Source: Chloroflexota bacterium
GTDB lineage: Bacteria > Chloroflexota > Anaerolineae > UBA1429
Assembly: GCA_012841405.1 (NCBI GenBank)
Contig: DUUT01000127.1
Location: forward strand, 1 to 39,740
Direction of reading: 5' to 3'
DNA length: 39,740 bases
A model generated the notes under the pieces. It did not search any database and was not told where the DNA came from. It was given only the letters and a program-made list of their open reading frames with translations. The translations under genes were made by a program, and so were the position numbers. Of this stretch, positions 13,616 to 21,488 are shown one piece after another. Each line of letters begins with the position of its first letter. The first letter of the stretch is position 1.

Positions 13616-15730
13616 GTGGTATCCAGCCGGGTGACCCTGTGGCGCCTCTTTATCCTCGGGCGGAGCGTCGTCACCGGCGCCTTCTTGGGGCTGCTCATCT
13701 TGATGAACGGAGTCGTACCGCCCGCCCCCCTCACGGCGCTCTACCTGCTGGCCCTGGTCCAGTTTGCGACGAACGGATTCTACCTGTACCTCTGGCGGCG
13801 CCGCGAGATCCGCTCCCTCGGGTTCCTCTCCTTCAGCCTCGAGATTCTGCTCATCTCGTTGCTCATCTGGCTCTTGGGCACCGATGGGTACGTGTTCGTC
13901 CTCGCCTACCTCTGGCCCATCATCATGGGCGGTTGGCTCATCGGCCGGCACGCCATCCCGCCGTTGACGCTCCTGGGCGTTAGTAGCTATGCCGGATTGG
14001 TGCTCATCGCCCAGCGCGAGTGGTTGCCGCCCCAGCGCCTCGTGCTGCCCACAGGCATCCCGCAGCCCCTCATCCTCTGCCTGCCCTACCTGGCGTTCAT
14101 CTCCTTGCTCGTCTGGCTGCTCACCCGCGAGATGGAGCGCGGCGAGCGCCACCTCCAGCAGCGCAATAGCGACCTCCACCGGGTCAACTTTGGGCTGCGC
14201 TACCTCGTAGCGGCGAGCGAGGAGCTGTTGGGTTGCCGCACCCCCACCGACCTGGCCGCCCTGGCGCTGCACAAGGTGTCCAAACTCACCGGTCATGCAC
14301 GCGGCGCCGTGTACCTACGCGATGGCCAAGGGTTCGTGCTGCGGGCGCAGAACGGCCTGGCGGCAGGCGCTTGCTCGGCGCCGCCCCCCACCGCCATCCC
14401 CCATTCGTGGGCCGAGTCAGCGGGCGACCCGGGTGCCGAGACGCTGCGCACCGCCCCCCTCCCCGCTGACGAGGCGGCGCGGCTGCTGCCAACGAACCAC
14501 GCGACGCCCATGGCCCTGACAACGGTGGCGCTGCGTTCGGGCGACGGGCTGGAGGGCGTACTGGCGATCGTCGCACCGGAGGCAGAGGCGTTCGATTCGG
14601 GCGAGGTGCAGATCCTCCAGGTGTTCGGCCACCAGGTGGGCGTCGCCCTGGAGAACGCCCGCCTCCTGGCGGACCTGCAGCGCGAGCGCAACCTCCTGAG
14701 CGGCATTCTGGCCCATATGGCCGACGGGGTGCTCGTCATCGACGCTTGTGGGCGCATCCTGTTGGCCAACGCCGCGGCGCATGCCCTGTTGGGCGTCCAG
14801 GCGGGAGAAACCTCGCCTGACTGGCTCGCGCAGCAGATGGCCAAGGAGCCCCAGGGGGACGGAGCCGGGCGCCACGTCGTCGCCGTGGGCGATCGCCTGC
14901 TGGGCCTCAGCGTCGCCGAGCTGACCGCGGGCTCCGGCGTACCCCACGCTACCATCTATGTGGCGCGCGACGTGACCCAGGAGGCGCGGCTCGAGCAGGC
15001 CAAATCGGATTTCGTGGCCTACGTCTCCCATGAGCTGCGCACGCCCCTCACGACCATCAAGATGCTGGTGCGCCTGCTCCTGATGGATGCCCCCGAGGGG
15101 AGCAAGCCACGGGAGTACCTGTCGGTCATCGACACGCAGGTCACGCGGCAGACGCGCTTGGTGAGCAACCTGTTGGACCTCACCCGGCTCGAGGCGGGTC
15201 GCTACGATCTGCCCATCGAGGAGGTGGACCCAGGCGCCGTGCTCCAAACCGCCGTGAACGTGTGCCGCCCGCTGGCCGAGGAGAAGGGGCTACACCTCAC
15301 CATCGCCTGCCCCCCACAGCCCCCGATGATCGCCGCGAACGCTCACGGTCTCGAGCAGGTGCTGGTGAACCTGCTGAGCAACGCCATCAAGTGGACGGAT
15401 CGCGGCGGAAGCATCTCCGTCTCTTGCGACGCCCAGCCCGACGCCCTCTGCCTTGCCGTTGAGGATACCGGCATCGGTATGAGCGCCCACGAGGTCGAGC
15501 GCCTCTTTGAGAAGTATGCCACCGTACGCCGCCGGCGCCAGCGCGGCGAGGAGGGCACCGGCCTCGGCTTGGCCATCTCCAAGATGATCGTGGAGGAACT
15601 GGGGGGCACCAACGAGGTCACCAGCCAGCCCGGAGTGGGCAGCCGCTTCACCGTGCGTCTGCCACGGGACGAGGGAGTCGCGGCTGGCATTCCTGACCAG
15701 CCGGCGGACGCATCAGCGGGCGCACCGTAG
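13616..15730 (+). CDS. Membrane sensor histidine kinase (GAF, PAS)
   Basis: A 704-residue kinase. About five to six membrane helices occupy residues 10-170, then a GAF domain (about 190-350), a PAS domain (about 360-455), HisKA with phospho-accepting His472 in YVSHELRTPL, and a HATPase domain with intact N-box (NLLSNAIKWTD), DTGIGM and GTGLGLAI. The kinase is complete. It begins at GTG 13616, only three bases after the receiver/pseudokinase stop. The likely flow is autophosphorylation at His472 and transfer to Asp53 of its neighbour (inference). No DNA-binding output is encoded in this pair. The stop codon lies inside a hairpin at 15725-15744. Confidence 0.92.
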   Translation: MVSSRVTLWRLFILGRSVVTGAFLGLLILMNGVVPPAPLTALYLLALVQFATNGFYLYLWRRREIRSLGFLSFSLEILLISLLIWLLGTDGYVFVLAYLWPIIMGGWLIGRHAIPPLTLLGVSSYAGLVLIAQREWLPPQRLVLPTGIPQPLILCLPYLAFISLLVWLLTREMERGERHLQQRNSDLHRVNFGLRYLVAASEELLGCRTPTDLAALALHKVSKLTGHARGAVYLRDGQGFVLRAQNGLAAGACSAPPPTAIPHSWAESAGDPGAETLRTAPLPADEAARLLPTNHATPMALTTVALRSGDGLEGVLAIVAPEAEAFDSGEVQILQVFGHQVGVALENARLLADLQRERNLLSGILAHMADGVLVIDACGRILLANAAAHALLGVQAGETSPDWLAQQMAKEPQGDGAGRHVVAVGDRLLGLSVAELTAGSGVPHATIYVARDVTQEARLEQAKSDFVAYVSHELRTPLTTIKMLVRLLLMDAPEGSKPREYLSVIDTQVTRQTRLVSNLLDLTRLEAGRYDLPIEEVDPGAVLQTAVNVCRPLAEEKGLHLTIACPPQPPMIAANAHGLEQVLVNLLSNAIKWTDRGGSISVSCDAQPDALCLAVEDTGIGMSAHEVERLFEKYATVRRRRQRGEEGTGLGLAISKMIVEELGGTNEVTSQPGVGSRFTVRLPRDEGVAAGIPDQPADASAGAP

Positions 15731-15744
15731 CCAACTGGCTACGG
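15725..15744. terminator. Hairpin between convergent genes
   Basis: CCGTAGCC-aact-GGCTACGG is a perfect 8-bp stem between the kinase (plus) and the DksA-like gene (minus). Neither side has a T-run, so its function as an intrinsic terminator is uncertain. Confidence 0.4.
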
Positions 15745-15770
15745 CCGTGGCCGGCGCGCCGCCGTGCAGA

Positions 15771-16088
15771 CTAGACCAGCTTGCGGGCGCAGGTGATACA
15801 CAGGGTTGTGTAGGGCACGGCCTCGAGGCGTTCCGGTTCGATGCGCGCGCCACACTCCTCGCACACCCCGTACTGCCCTTTCTCCAAGCGCGCCATGGCC
15901 CTTTCGATCTGCGCGAGACGCTGCTCGTAGCGCTCGCGAAGCGCCAGGTTAAACTCCCACTGGTACACCGCGGGATCCCCCGTGCCATAGCCATAGTCCC
16001 CGCGCTCCCGCAAGAGCTCGTTCAGGCGCGCGAGCTCGGCGCGGATCTCTTGGGCTTGCGTCTCGAGTAGGGTTTTGGTGGTATCCAT
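15771..16088 (-). CDS. DksA/TraR-family C4 zinc-finger protein
   Basis: A 105-residue protein with a long N-terminal coiled coil (about 5-68) and a C-terminal four-cysteine zinc finger: Cys76, Cys79 (CEEC) and Cys97, Cys100 (CITC). This is the DksA/TraR/YocK-type architecture, whose members insert into the RNA polymerase secondary channel and modulate initiation, or serve as general stress proteins. The tip residues seen in true DksA (DxxDxA) are not evident, so a ppGpp cofactor role cannot be assumed. The start ATG at 16086-16088 is preceded by GGGAAG. A strong promoter (16274-16302) gives a leader of about 180 nt. Confidence 0.88.
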   Translation of the reverse strand: MDTTKTLLETQAQEIRAELARLNELLRERGDYGYGTGDPAVYQWEFNLALRERYEQRLAQIERAMARLEKGQYGVCEECGARIEPERLEAVPYTTLCITCARKLV

Positions 16089-16273
16089 GAATCTTCCCTG
16101 CTTCCACTGGAACGGCGCCGCTCGGAGGCCCAAAGCTCGATGTAAGCCCGTCACGTGGCCATCCGGCGGCGCCGCTAGCAATCGCATCCAGCACCACAGG
16201 CGACCGCACCGCTACACGTCACCGGGAGCAGCGCGGCCCGCGTGAACCATGTTACCGACGCACGTCTATACCA

Positions 16274-16302
16274 ATTATAGGCCCTCCCGGAGGAGCCGTC
16301 AA
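16274..16302 (-). promoter_or_regulatory. Promoter of the DksA-like gene, overlapping the SDR stop
   Basis: On the minus strand, TTGACG (16297-16302) and TATAAT (16274-16279) have a 17-bp spacer. The TGA stop of the upstream reductase gene (16299-16301) is part of the -35 hexamer, and the spacer itself is GC-rich and self-complementary (CTCC...GGAG). Confidence 0.82.
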
Positions 16303-17315
16303 TCGAGGACGCGCACGGCCGGCGTGTCCTCGAGGAGCCCCTCCTGCAGTAGCCAGTCGCCCACGTGCCGTATCCCCTCGGTAAAGCCCACGCGTGGGCG
16401 GTAGCCGAGCTGAGAGACGGCCTTGGTGATCGGATACTCGTGAGCGGTGCCCATCCGCTCGACAAGCGCCCGCGTCAGTGGTGGACGCTGCGCCCGCCCC
16501 ATGAGGCGATAGGCGTATTCCCAGGCCGCCGCCAGGGCATAGGCGCGGCGGTGGCTCTGCCGACGCGTGGGGCGCGGCATCTGTAGCAGATCCGCCAGCG
16601 CATCGACGAACGCGCGCCACGTGACCTGGCTGCCATCGGTGATGTTGTAGGCCTGGCCGATACCGGCCTCGCAATTCGCCGCCAGGATGAACGCGTCGAC
16701 GAGATTGCCCACATAGGTCAGGCCCGCCGGGTGGCACCCGTCATCGATGAGCACCAGCCGCCGCCGGCGCATCGGCTCGACGAGTAAGGTAAGGATGAAG
16801 CGGCTGCCCGGCCCGTACACCAGCCCACAGCGGAGGATGCACGTCGGCAGGCCCACCCGCCGATGATGGTTCCACACCAGCGCCTCCGCTTCGATCTTGC
16901 TGTCGGCAAAGGCAAAGCCCCGCGGCGAGGGGCGCTCCGTCTCAACGACGGGTCGCCCAGGAAAACCGTACACATCGGTGCTGCTGAGAAAGACGAACCG
17001 CGACACCCGGGCCCGCGTCGCGGCTCCCAGCACGTTCCGGGTGCCGTGCACGTTCACCTGCTGGAAATGCTCCACCAGTCCCCAGTCACTGACCAGGGCC
17101 GCGCAGTGAAACACGCGATCAACGCCCTGTGCCGCCGCCATCAGAGAGGCCTGATCCGTCAGTTGGCCGATCCGGATCTCGACGCCCAAGGCGCGAAGGC
17201 GTTCCACGCGACTGGTGGGGCGCACAAAGGCGCGCACCCGCTCTCCGCGCAGCACGAGCGCCTCGACCAGGTGCCCACCAACCATCCCCGTCGCTCCCGT
17301 GACCAGGTTCAGCAT
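16299..17315 (-). CDS. Extended SDR NAD-dependent epimerase/reductase
   Basis: A 338-residue Rossmann protein of the extended short-chain dehydrogenase class, closest in style to 3-beta-hydroxysteroid dehydrogenase/dihydroflavonol reductase-like enzymes. The nucleotide-binding motif GATGMVG is at residues 7-13, the active-site serine region is FLSSTDVYG (109-117), and the conserved block NVHGTRNVLGAA is at 88-99. The catalytic YxxxK position reads Phe136-A-D-S-Lys140, so the general acid tyrosine appears to be lost. The start ATG 17313-17315 has GGGAGG 8 bp upstream; another ATG two codons earlier is too close to that site. It is divergent from the PHP gene, with its own promoter at 17389-17417. 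Confidence 0.88.
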   Translation of the reverse strand: MLNLVTGATGMVGGHLVEALVLRGERVRAFVRPTSRVERLRALGVEIRIGQLTDQASLMAAAQGVDRVFHCAALVSDWGLVEHFQQVNVHGTRNVLGAATRARVSRFVFLSSTDVYGFPGRPVVETERPSPRGFAFADSKIEAEALVWNHHRRVGLPTCILRCGLVYGPGSRFILTLLVEPMRRRRLVLIDDGCHPAGLTYVGNLVDAFILAANCEAGIGQAYNITDGSQVTWRAFVDALADLLQMPRPTRRQSHRRAYALAAAWEYAYRLMGRAQRPPLTRALVERMGTAHEYPITKAVSQLGYRPRVGFTEGIRHVGDWLLQEGLLEDTPAVRVLD

Positions 17316-17388
17316 GGCCATCGCCTCCCATCCGGTCATCGGTGCCCGGCGCAGGGCCTGGCTCCACCTGTCGAACGCCTGTGCTCCC

Positions 17389-17417
17389 ATTGTAGACGTA
17401 ACGAGGGTTCTCGACAA
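17389..17417 (-). promoter_or_regulatory. Promoter of the SDR gene
   Basis: On the minus strand, TTGTCG (17412-17417) and TACAAT (17389-17394) have a 17-bp spacer. It is back to back with the PHP promoter: the two -35 boxes are 25 bp apart. Confidence 0.7.
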
Positions 17418-17442
17418 GCCGCAGGAGCTCGATCGACCGACC

Positions 17443-17470
17443 TTGACGGATCGCCGCATCCTCGTATAGT
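17443..17470 (+). promoter_or_regulatory. Promoter of the PHP gene
   Basis: TTGACG (17443-17448) and TATAGT (17465-17470) have a 16-bp spacer. The leader to the PHP start would be about 190 nt. Nothing else is recognised in the 17316-17667 intergenic region. Confidence 0.68.
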
Positions 17471-17667
17471 GAGTATCCTGAGTCGGATCGTGCCACCCGA
17501 CCATCGCGCACCCGGCACGTGCGAGCATCCGCCTGGCGCTGGCGCTCGGCTGCTCGTAGCTGGCCTGCGTCACAGCCGTAGAGTCTCCACTATCTGCGGC
17601 ACCACACACCGCGGCACCCGAGGTGTCGCACCGGCAATCCATCAACGACACTGGAGACGAGACAGCG

Positions 17668-18405
17668 TTGAGCAGCATAGCGTGGAGCAGGGCCGACCTG
17701 CACGTCCATTCGACCTATAGTGACGGCGGACACGATATTCGCAGCATTCTGGAACACGCGGCCTCTCACACCGACCTCCGCATCGTGGCCATTACCGACC
17801 ACGACACCATCGAGGGCGCCCTCGAGGCCCGGCGGCTCGGGCCGCACTATGGCATCGAAGTCGTCGTGGGCGAAGAGATTTCGACTACGCGCGGCCACGT
17901 ACTGGGCCTTTTCCTCCGAGAGCGCGTCCAACCCGGGCTCTCCATTCCTGAGACGGTGGGCGAGATCCATGCGCAGGGCGGCGTGGCAGTGCTGGCCCAT
18001 CCCTTTGACCGCATCTGCAATAACCCCATGCGCCATCACCCCCGCCCCACCCTCGAGGATTGGCGCAGCTTTGGCCTGGACGCCCTGGAGGGGCTCAACG
18101 GGAGCCAGCTCGATCCCCTGGCGAATCCACGGGCGCGGGTATTAGGCGCCGGGCTCCGCCTGGCGCTGACAGCCGGCAGCGATGCCCATCACAAGGGCGT
18201 CGTCGGCGTGTCCTATACCCTCTTTCAGGGAACGACGGCCGCCGACCTGAGGCGCGCCATCGAGCAGCGCACGTGCATTCCCTGTGGACGACGTTGGCGC
18301 CTCCGGGAGTACCTCGGCTGGTTGGCCATTGCCCTCGTCCCGCGCACCCTCCATCGCACCCGGCTGCCACAACCGACGCCACTGCCCGATCCCATCGAGG
18401 CGTGA
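17668..18405 (+). CDS. PHP-domain metal-dependent phosphoesterase
   Basis: A protein of about 245 residues with all PHP metal-binding motifs: HVHSTYSDG, TDHDT, GEEIS, LAHPFDR and GSDAHH. This pattern matches the TrpH/YciV-type stand-alone PHP phosphoesterases (RNase AM, or 3',5'-nucleotide/oligonucleotide phosphatases). The substrate here is not determined. I favour TTG 17668 because TGGAGACGAG lies about 9 bp upstream; GTG 17623 is the alternative and adds 15 residues without a ribosome-binding site. The last 35 residues are basic and Pro-rich beyond the usual domain. Confidence 0.85.
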   Translation: MSSIAWSRADLHVHSTYSDGGHDIRSILEHAASHTDLRIVAITDHDTIEGALEARRLGPHYGIEVVVGEEISTTRGHVLGLFLRERVQPGLSIPETVGEIHAQGGVAVLAHPFDRICNNPMRHHPRPTLEDWRSFGLDALEGLNGSQLDPLANPRARVLGAGLRLALTAGSDAHHKGVVGVSYTLFQGTTAADLRRAIEQRTCIPCGRRWRLREYLGWLAIALVPRTLHRTRLPQPTPLPDPIEA

Positions 18406-18418
18406 GGCTGAACCTTTG

Positions 18419-18571
18419 CCGCGGCGTGCTTGCAGCGAGTCAGCGCTCCGCGCCGCGGACGTACGTCGTGATCTGCAATGCGGATCGTCGCGCCAAGCGA
18501 ACCAATTCGTCCTGCGCTGTCTCTCGCCCGCGAAGGCGGGCTTGGTTCGCTTGGCGCCAGGCTTTAGCCTG
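18419..18571. repeat. Cluster of intergenic palindromes
   Basis: CCGCGGCG (18419-18426) pairs with CGCCGCGG (18451-18458). A 16-bp perfect inverted repeat, GCGCCAAGCGAACCAA (18490-18505) with 18542-18557, encloses a second hairpin (CCCGC/GCGGG, 18528-18541). A third hairpin CAGGC-TTTA-GCCTG follows at 18558-18571. The whole resembles REP-type repeat clusters and ends the PHP transcript region. I see no coding sequence in 18406-18794. Confidence 0.8.
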
Positions 18572-18635
18572 CGGCGCCGCCAGGCCCCCTGTGCTACGCC
18601 GAGATTCTCCGTCAGCCGTGTCCTGTGCGCCCCAC

Positions 18636-18664
18636 TTGTCAGCGCCTGATTACTCCCGTAGAAT
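18636..18664 (+). promoter_or_regulatory. Promoter of the homocysteine methyltransferase-like gene
   Basis: TTGTCA (18636-18641) and TAGAAT (18659-18664) have a 17-bp spacer. The leader is about 125 nt. Confidence 0.72.
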
Positions 18665-18794
18665 GGAAGCGTCTGCGAACGGCGCGTTCTGCTCTGTGCC
18701 GACTCGGATGCGCGGGCTGCCGCCACAGGCGCCTCGACCCCGGTGACACGTCCTGGGCGCGGTGCGCGTGTCCCACCACGACTGGAAAGGATCG

Positions 18795-19688
18795 ATGATG
18801 ATGGACGATATCCTGCGTGCCCTCGCCGCTGGTGAGGTCATCATCGGTGATGGGGCGATCGGCACCCAGCTGCAAGCGCGCGGTCTCCCGGCGGGCGTCT
18901 TGCCCGAGCTGTGGAACGCCGAGCACCCCGAGCTGGTGACGGCCGTGCATCACGCCTACCTCCACGCCGGGGCGCGTATCGTCACCACGAACACCTTTGG
19001 CGGCAACCGCGCGCGCTTGACAAGCGCTGGGGCTGCCGATCGTCTCACCGAGCTGAATCGCAAGGGCGTCGAGCTCGCCCGCGCCGCGGCCGACGGGCGC
19101 GCCTGGGTGCTGGGCGACATCGGCCCCACTGGCCACCTCCTCGAGCCCTACGGAGTGCTGTCGATCGCCGAGGCCGAAGCGATCTACCGCGAGCAGGTGA
19201 CCGTGCTCGCCGAGGCGGGCGTCGATGCCATCGCCATCGAGACGATGAACGACATCGAGGAGGCGCTGTGCGCCGTCCGCATGGCGCGCGCCCATACGAA
19301 CCTACCCGTCCTCTGTTCCTTCGCCTTTAACGCCAAGGGGCGCACCATGATGGGACTGCGGCCTGCCGACGCCGCCCAACGCGCCGCCGAAGCGGGGGCC
19401 CACGCCGTCGGCGCCAACTGCGGTGAGGGGCCCGCGGCCATCGTCGCGGCGCTCACCGGCATGCGCGAAGCGGTCGATCTGCCGCTCATCGCCCAGGCCA
19501 ATGCCGGCGTCCCCCAGGTGGGCGCCGAGGAGAGCACCATCTGGGACGTTACGCCCGAGCAACTGGCCGCCCATGCCCGCGCCTTTGTCGACGCAGGGGC
19601 GCGTCTCGTCGGTGGATGCTGCGGCACAACGCCAGCGCACATCGCCGCCGTCGCGGCGGCCCTCGCGGGCGCCGCCGCCCCGCACTGA
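18795..19688 (+). CDS. Homocysteine S-methyltransferase family protein
   Basis: A 297-residue single-domain TIM-barrel protein of the Hcy-binding family (Pfam S-methyl_trans), equivalent to the N-terminal module of MetH or to betaine/S-methylmethionine-homocysteine methyltransferases. The zinc-thiolate ligands are present: Cys209 (GANCGEGP) and Cys275/Cys276 (GGCCGTTP). The N-terminal GDGAIGTQL and NTFGGN motifs are typical. No cobalamin-binding domain is attached, so the methyl donor is either a separate corrinoid protein or a small molecule. Three consecutive ATGs (18795, 18798, 18801) follow GGAAAGG and the true one is ambiguous. The aminotransferase gene starts 53 bp downstream. A UroD-superfamily gene two genes on belongs to a superfamily that includes corrinoid methyltransferases. 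Confidence 0.9.
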   Translation: MMMDDILRALAAGEVIIGDGAIGTQLQARGLPAGVLPELWNAEHPELVTAVHHAYLHAGARIVTTNTFGGNRARLTSAGAADRLTELNRKGVELARAAADGRAWVLGDIGPTGHLLEPYGVLSIAEAEAIYREQVTVLAEAGVDAIAIETMNDIEEALCAVRMARAHTNLPVLCSFAFNAKGRTMMGLRPADAAQRAAEAGAHAVGANCGEGPAAIVAALTGMREAVDLPLIAQANAGVPQVGAEESTIWDVTPEQLAAHARAFVDAGARLVGGCCGTTPAHIAAVAAALAGAAAPH

Positions 19689-19741
19689 CCACGTCGTTGG
19701 CCGCCACGAGCCTCGCTATCAGCGCACAGGAGGATCGTTCC

Positions 19742-21013
19742 ATGGGGAACAGACTGGCTATCGATGGGGGTGCACCCGTACGTGCGACGCCGCTGCGCGG
19801 CGGGTTTCACGGCTCGGCCATGATGGACGAGCGCGAAGTGGCCGCCGTGCACAGCGTGCTGGCCAAGAAGCGCCTCTTTCGCTTCCTGGCCGAAGGCGCC
19901 GAAGAATCCGAAGCGGCGCGCATCGAAGCGTGGTACCGTGAGCGCTTGGGCAAAGGGTACGCCTTGGCGGTGAACAGCGGCTCCGCCGCCCTTATCTGTG
20001 CCATGTTCGGGCTCGATATCGGCCCGGGCGATGAGGTCATCATCCCGGCGCATACCTTTGTCGCCACGGCGGCGGCCGTCATTGCCGCCGGCGGGGTGCC
20101 GGTCATCGCCGAGATCGATGCCTCCCTCAACATGGACCCGATCGACCTCGAGAACAAGATCACCCCCTACACCAAGGCCATCGTCCCCGTGCATATGCGC
20201 GGCGTGCCCGCCCGCATGGACGAGATCATGGCCGTGGCGCAACGCCATGGCATCCCGGTCATCGAGGACGTGGCCCAGTCGAACGGGGGCAGCTACAAGG
20301 GCCGGCCTCTCGGCAGCATCGGCAAGGTGGGGTGCTTTAGCTTTCAGCAGTACAAGATCATCACCTCCGGCGAGGGTGGACTGCTGGCCACTGACGACCT
20401 CGACGTGTACGATCGAGCCCGCATGCAGCACGACAGCGCCGCCCGCTTTTGGGAGGGTGAGGGCACCCGCCGCTACGATTTCGTCGTCTCGGGGGAGAAC
20501 TATCGCCTCTCCGAGCTGGCTGCCGCCATCTTTTGCGCGCAGATGGACCGCCTCGACCCGCTCATCAGCCACTTCCGCCGCATCAAGTCCCAGATCATGG
20601 AGGGAGTCGAGGGGATCGCCGGCATCACCCCGCAGGACGTGCCCGACCCCAGCGGAGATTGCTGCATCACCTTTACCTTCTTCCTGCCGACGGCTGACCT
20701 TGCCCAGCGCTTTGCCCGTGCGCTGGCGGCTGAGAACATTGGCTGCGGCACGATGTACGACAACACCATCCCCGACCGCCACATCTATGCCAATTGGCCC
20801 TTCATGATGAGCGGCCTGGCGCAGGATCGCCGCGCCCCGTGGAAGAGCCCCTTCTACAAGGGCGCCGTCACGGGATATACCCGCGATCAGTGCCCCCAAT
20901 CGCTCGACTATCTCGGGCGTGCCGTGATGATGTTCATCGACCAGACGTACACCCTCGATGATGCCGACCTCATCGTCGAGGGGATACGCAAAGTGGCGGC
21001 GGCGTTGCTCTAG
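19742..21013 (+). CDS. DegT/DnrJ/EryC1-family aminotransferase
   Basis: A 423-residue PLP-dependent aminotransferase of the sugar/cyclitol class. The Schiff-base lysine is Lys205 in FSFQQYKIITSGEGG, Asp176 (IEDVAQSNGG) holds the pyridine nitrogen, and NSGSAAL is at 79-85. The N-terminal LAIDGGAPVR and the overall length resemble scyllo-inosose/keto-sugar aminotransferases of the StsC type. The substrate is unknown, and no sugar-nucleotide genes flank it. ATG 19742 is preceded by AGGAGG; the upstream in-frame extension has no support. It is probably co-transcribed with the methyltransferase-like gene. Confidence 0.9.
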   Translation: MGNRLAIDGGAPVRATPLRGGFHGSAMMDEREVAAVHSVLAKKRLFRFLAEGAEESEAARIEAWYRERLGKGYALAVNSGSAALICAMFGLDIGPGDEVIIPAHTFVATAAAVIAAGGVPVIAEIDASLNMDPIDLENKITPYTKAIVPVHMRGVPARMDEIMAVAQRHGIPVIEDVAQSNGGSYKGRPLGSIGKVGCFSFQQYKIITSGEGGLLATDDLDVYDRARMQHDSAARFWEGEGTRRYDFVVSGENYRLSELAAAIFCAQMDRLDPLISHFRRIKSQIMEGVEGIAGITPQDVPDPSGDCCITFTFFLPTADLAQRFARALAAENIGCGTMYDNTIPDRHIYANWPFMMSGLAQDRRAPWKSPFYKGAVTGYTRDQCPQSLDYLGRAVMMFIDQTYTLDDADLIVEGIRKVAAALL

Positions 21014-21117
21014 GCGGTGCCTGGGAAGCGGGCTTTGACCCCACGGCGATGGGCTTGGTGGCGCTCGCGGTGCAGCGCAGCGCTGCCCCCCATCGCCTAC
21101 TGGCTCTGCCATCGTCG

Positions 21118-21146
21118 TTGACACGGATGCGCTGCCGTGCTATCAT
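21118..21146 (+). promoter_or_regulatory. Promoter of the trpS T-box transcript
   Basis: TTGACA (21118-21123) and TATCAT (21141-21146) have a 17-bp spacer and TGC just before the -10. Transcription would start near 21153, at the 5' edge of the T-box leader. Confidence 0.85.
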
Positions 21147-21152
21147 CGCCTC

Positions 21153-21470
21153 AAAGACTGTGACCCGGACGAGTAGCCCTCGACACGGAGCCCAGAGAGC
21201 CCCCGGTAGCTGCAAAGGGGGCGCTACCCGTGAGGGTGAATGGACCGGCGAGTTGCGCGTGCCAACGCCGAGGACCGCTCGGCCAGTAGTGCGCGACGGA
21301 GCCGCCACCGTTATCTGGGCTGCGGGTATGGGCGCCATGCCATCGCCCGTGACCCGCAACGAGTGAGGTGCGCCCCCCTCGAAGGGGTGGGCAGCCTAAA
21401 CAGGGTGGTACCACGGGAGACACTCTCGCCCCTGACGGCCGAGCGGCCGCGGGCGAGAGTCTTTTGTTGG
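21153..21470 (+). promoter_or_regulatory. T-box riboswitch, tryptophan specifier
   Basis: This leader senses uncharged tRNA. The T-box sequence AGGGTGGTACCACGGG is at 21402-21417. In Stem I, CCCTC (about 21177-21182) pairs with GAGGG (21232-21236). The 5' side of the specifier loop has AGTA and the 3' side has GAA followed by the codon TGG (21241-21243), which specifies tryptophan and matches the downstream gene. The terminator is at 21422-21466. Uncharged tRNA-Trp should stabilise the antiterminator and raise trpS expression. The bulge is UGGU, where a G73 tRNA-Trp would be expected to select UGGC. Confidence 0.92.
21422..21466 (+). terminator. Regulated terminator of the trpS T-box
   Basis: ACTCTCGCCC (21422-21431) and GGGCGAGAGT (21451-21460) form a 10-bp stem followed by CTTTTGTT. 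Within the loop, CGGCC/GGCCG adds a second hairpin. Confidence 0.9.
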
Positions 21471-21488
21471 ACAACCAAGGAGGATTCT

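Noticed and set aside
19184-21124. 646-residue antisense frame over the methyltransferase-like and aminotransferase genes
   Set aside because: Low-complexity antisense translation of two well-supported genes, with no start signal or motif.
21240-21488. In-frame extension of trpS upstream of ATG 21489
   Set aside because: It runs through the T-box leader and its terminator. AAGGAGG and the conserved TrpRS N-terminus both place the start at 21489.
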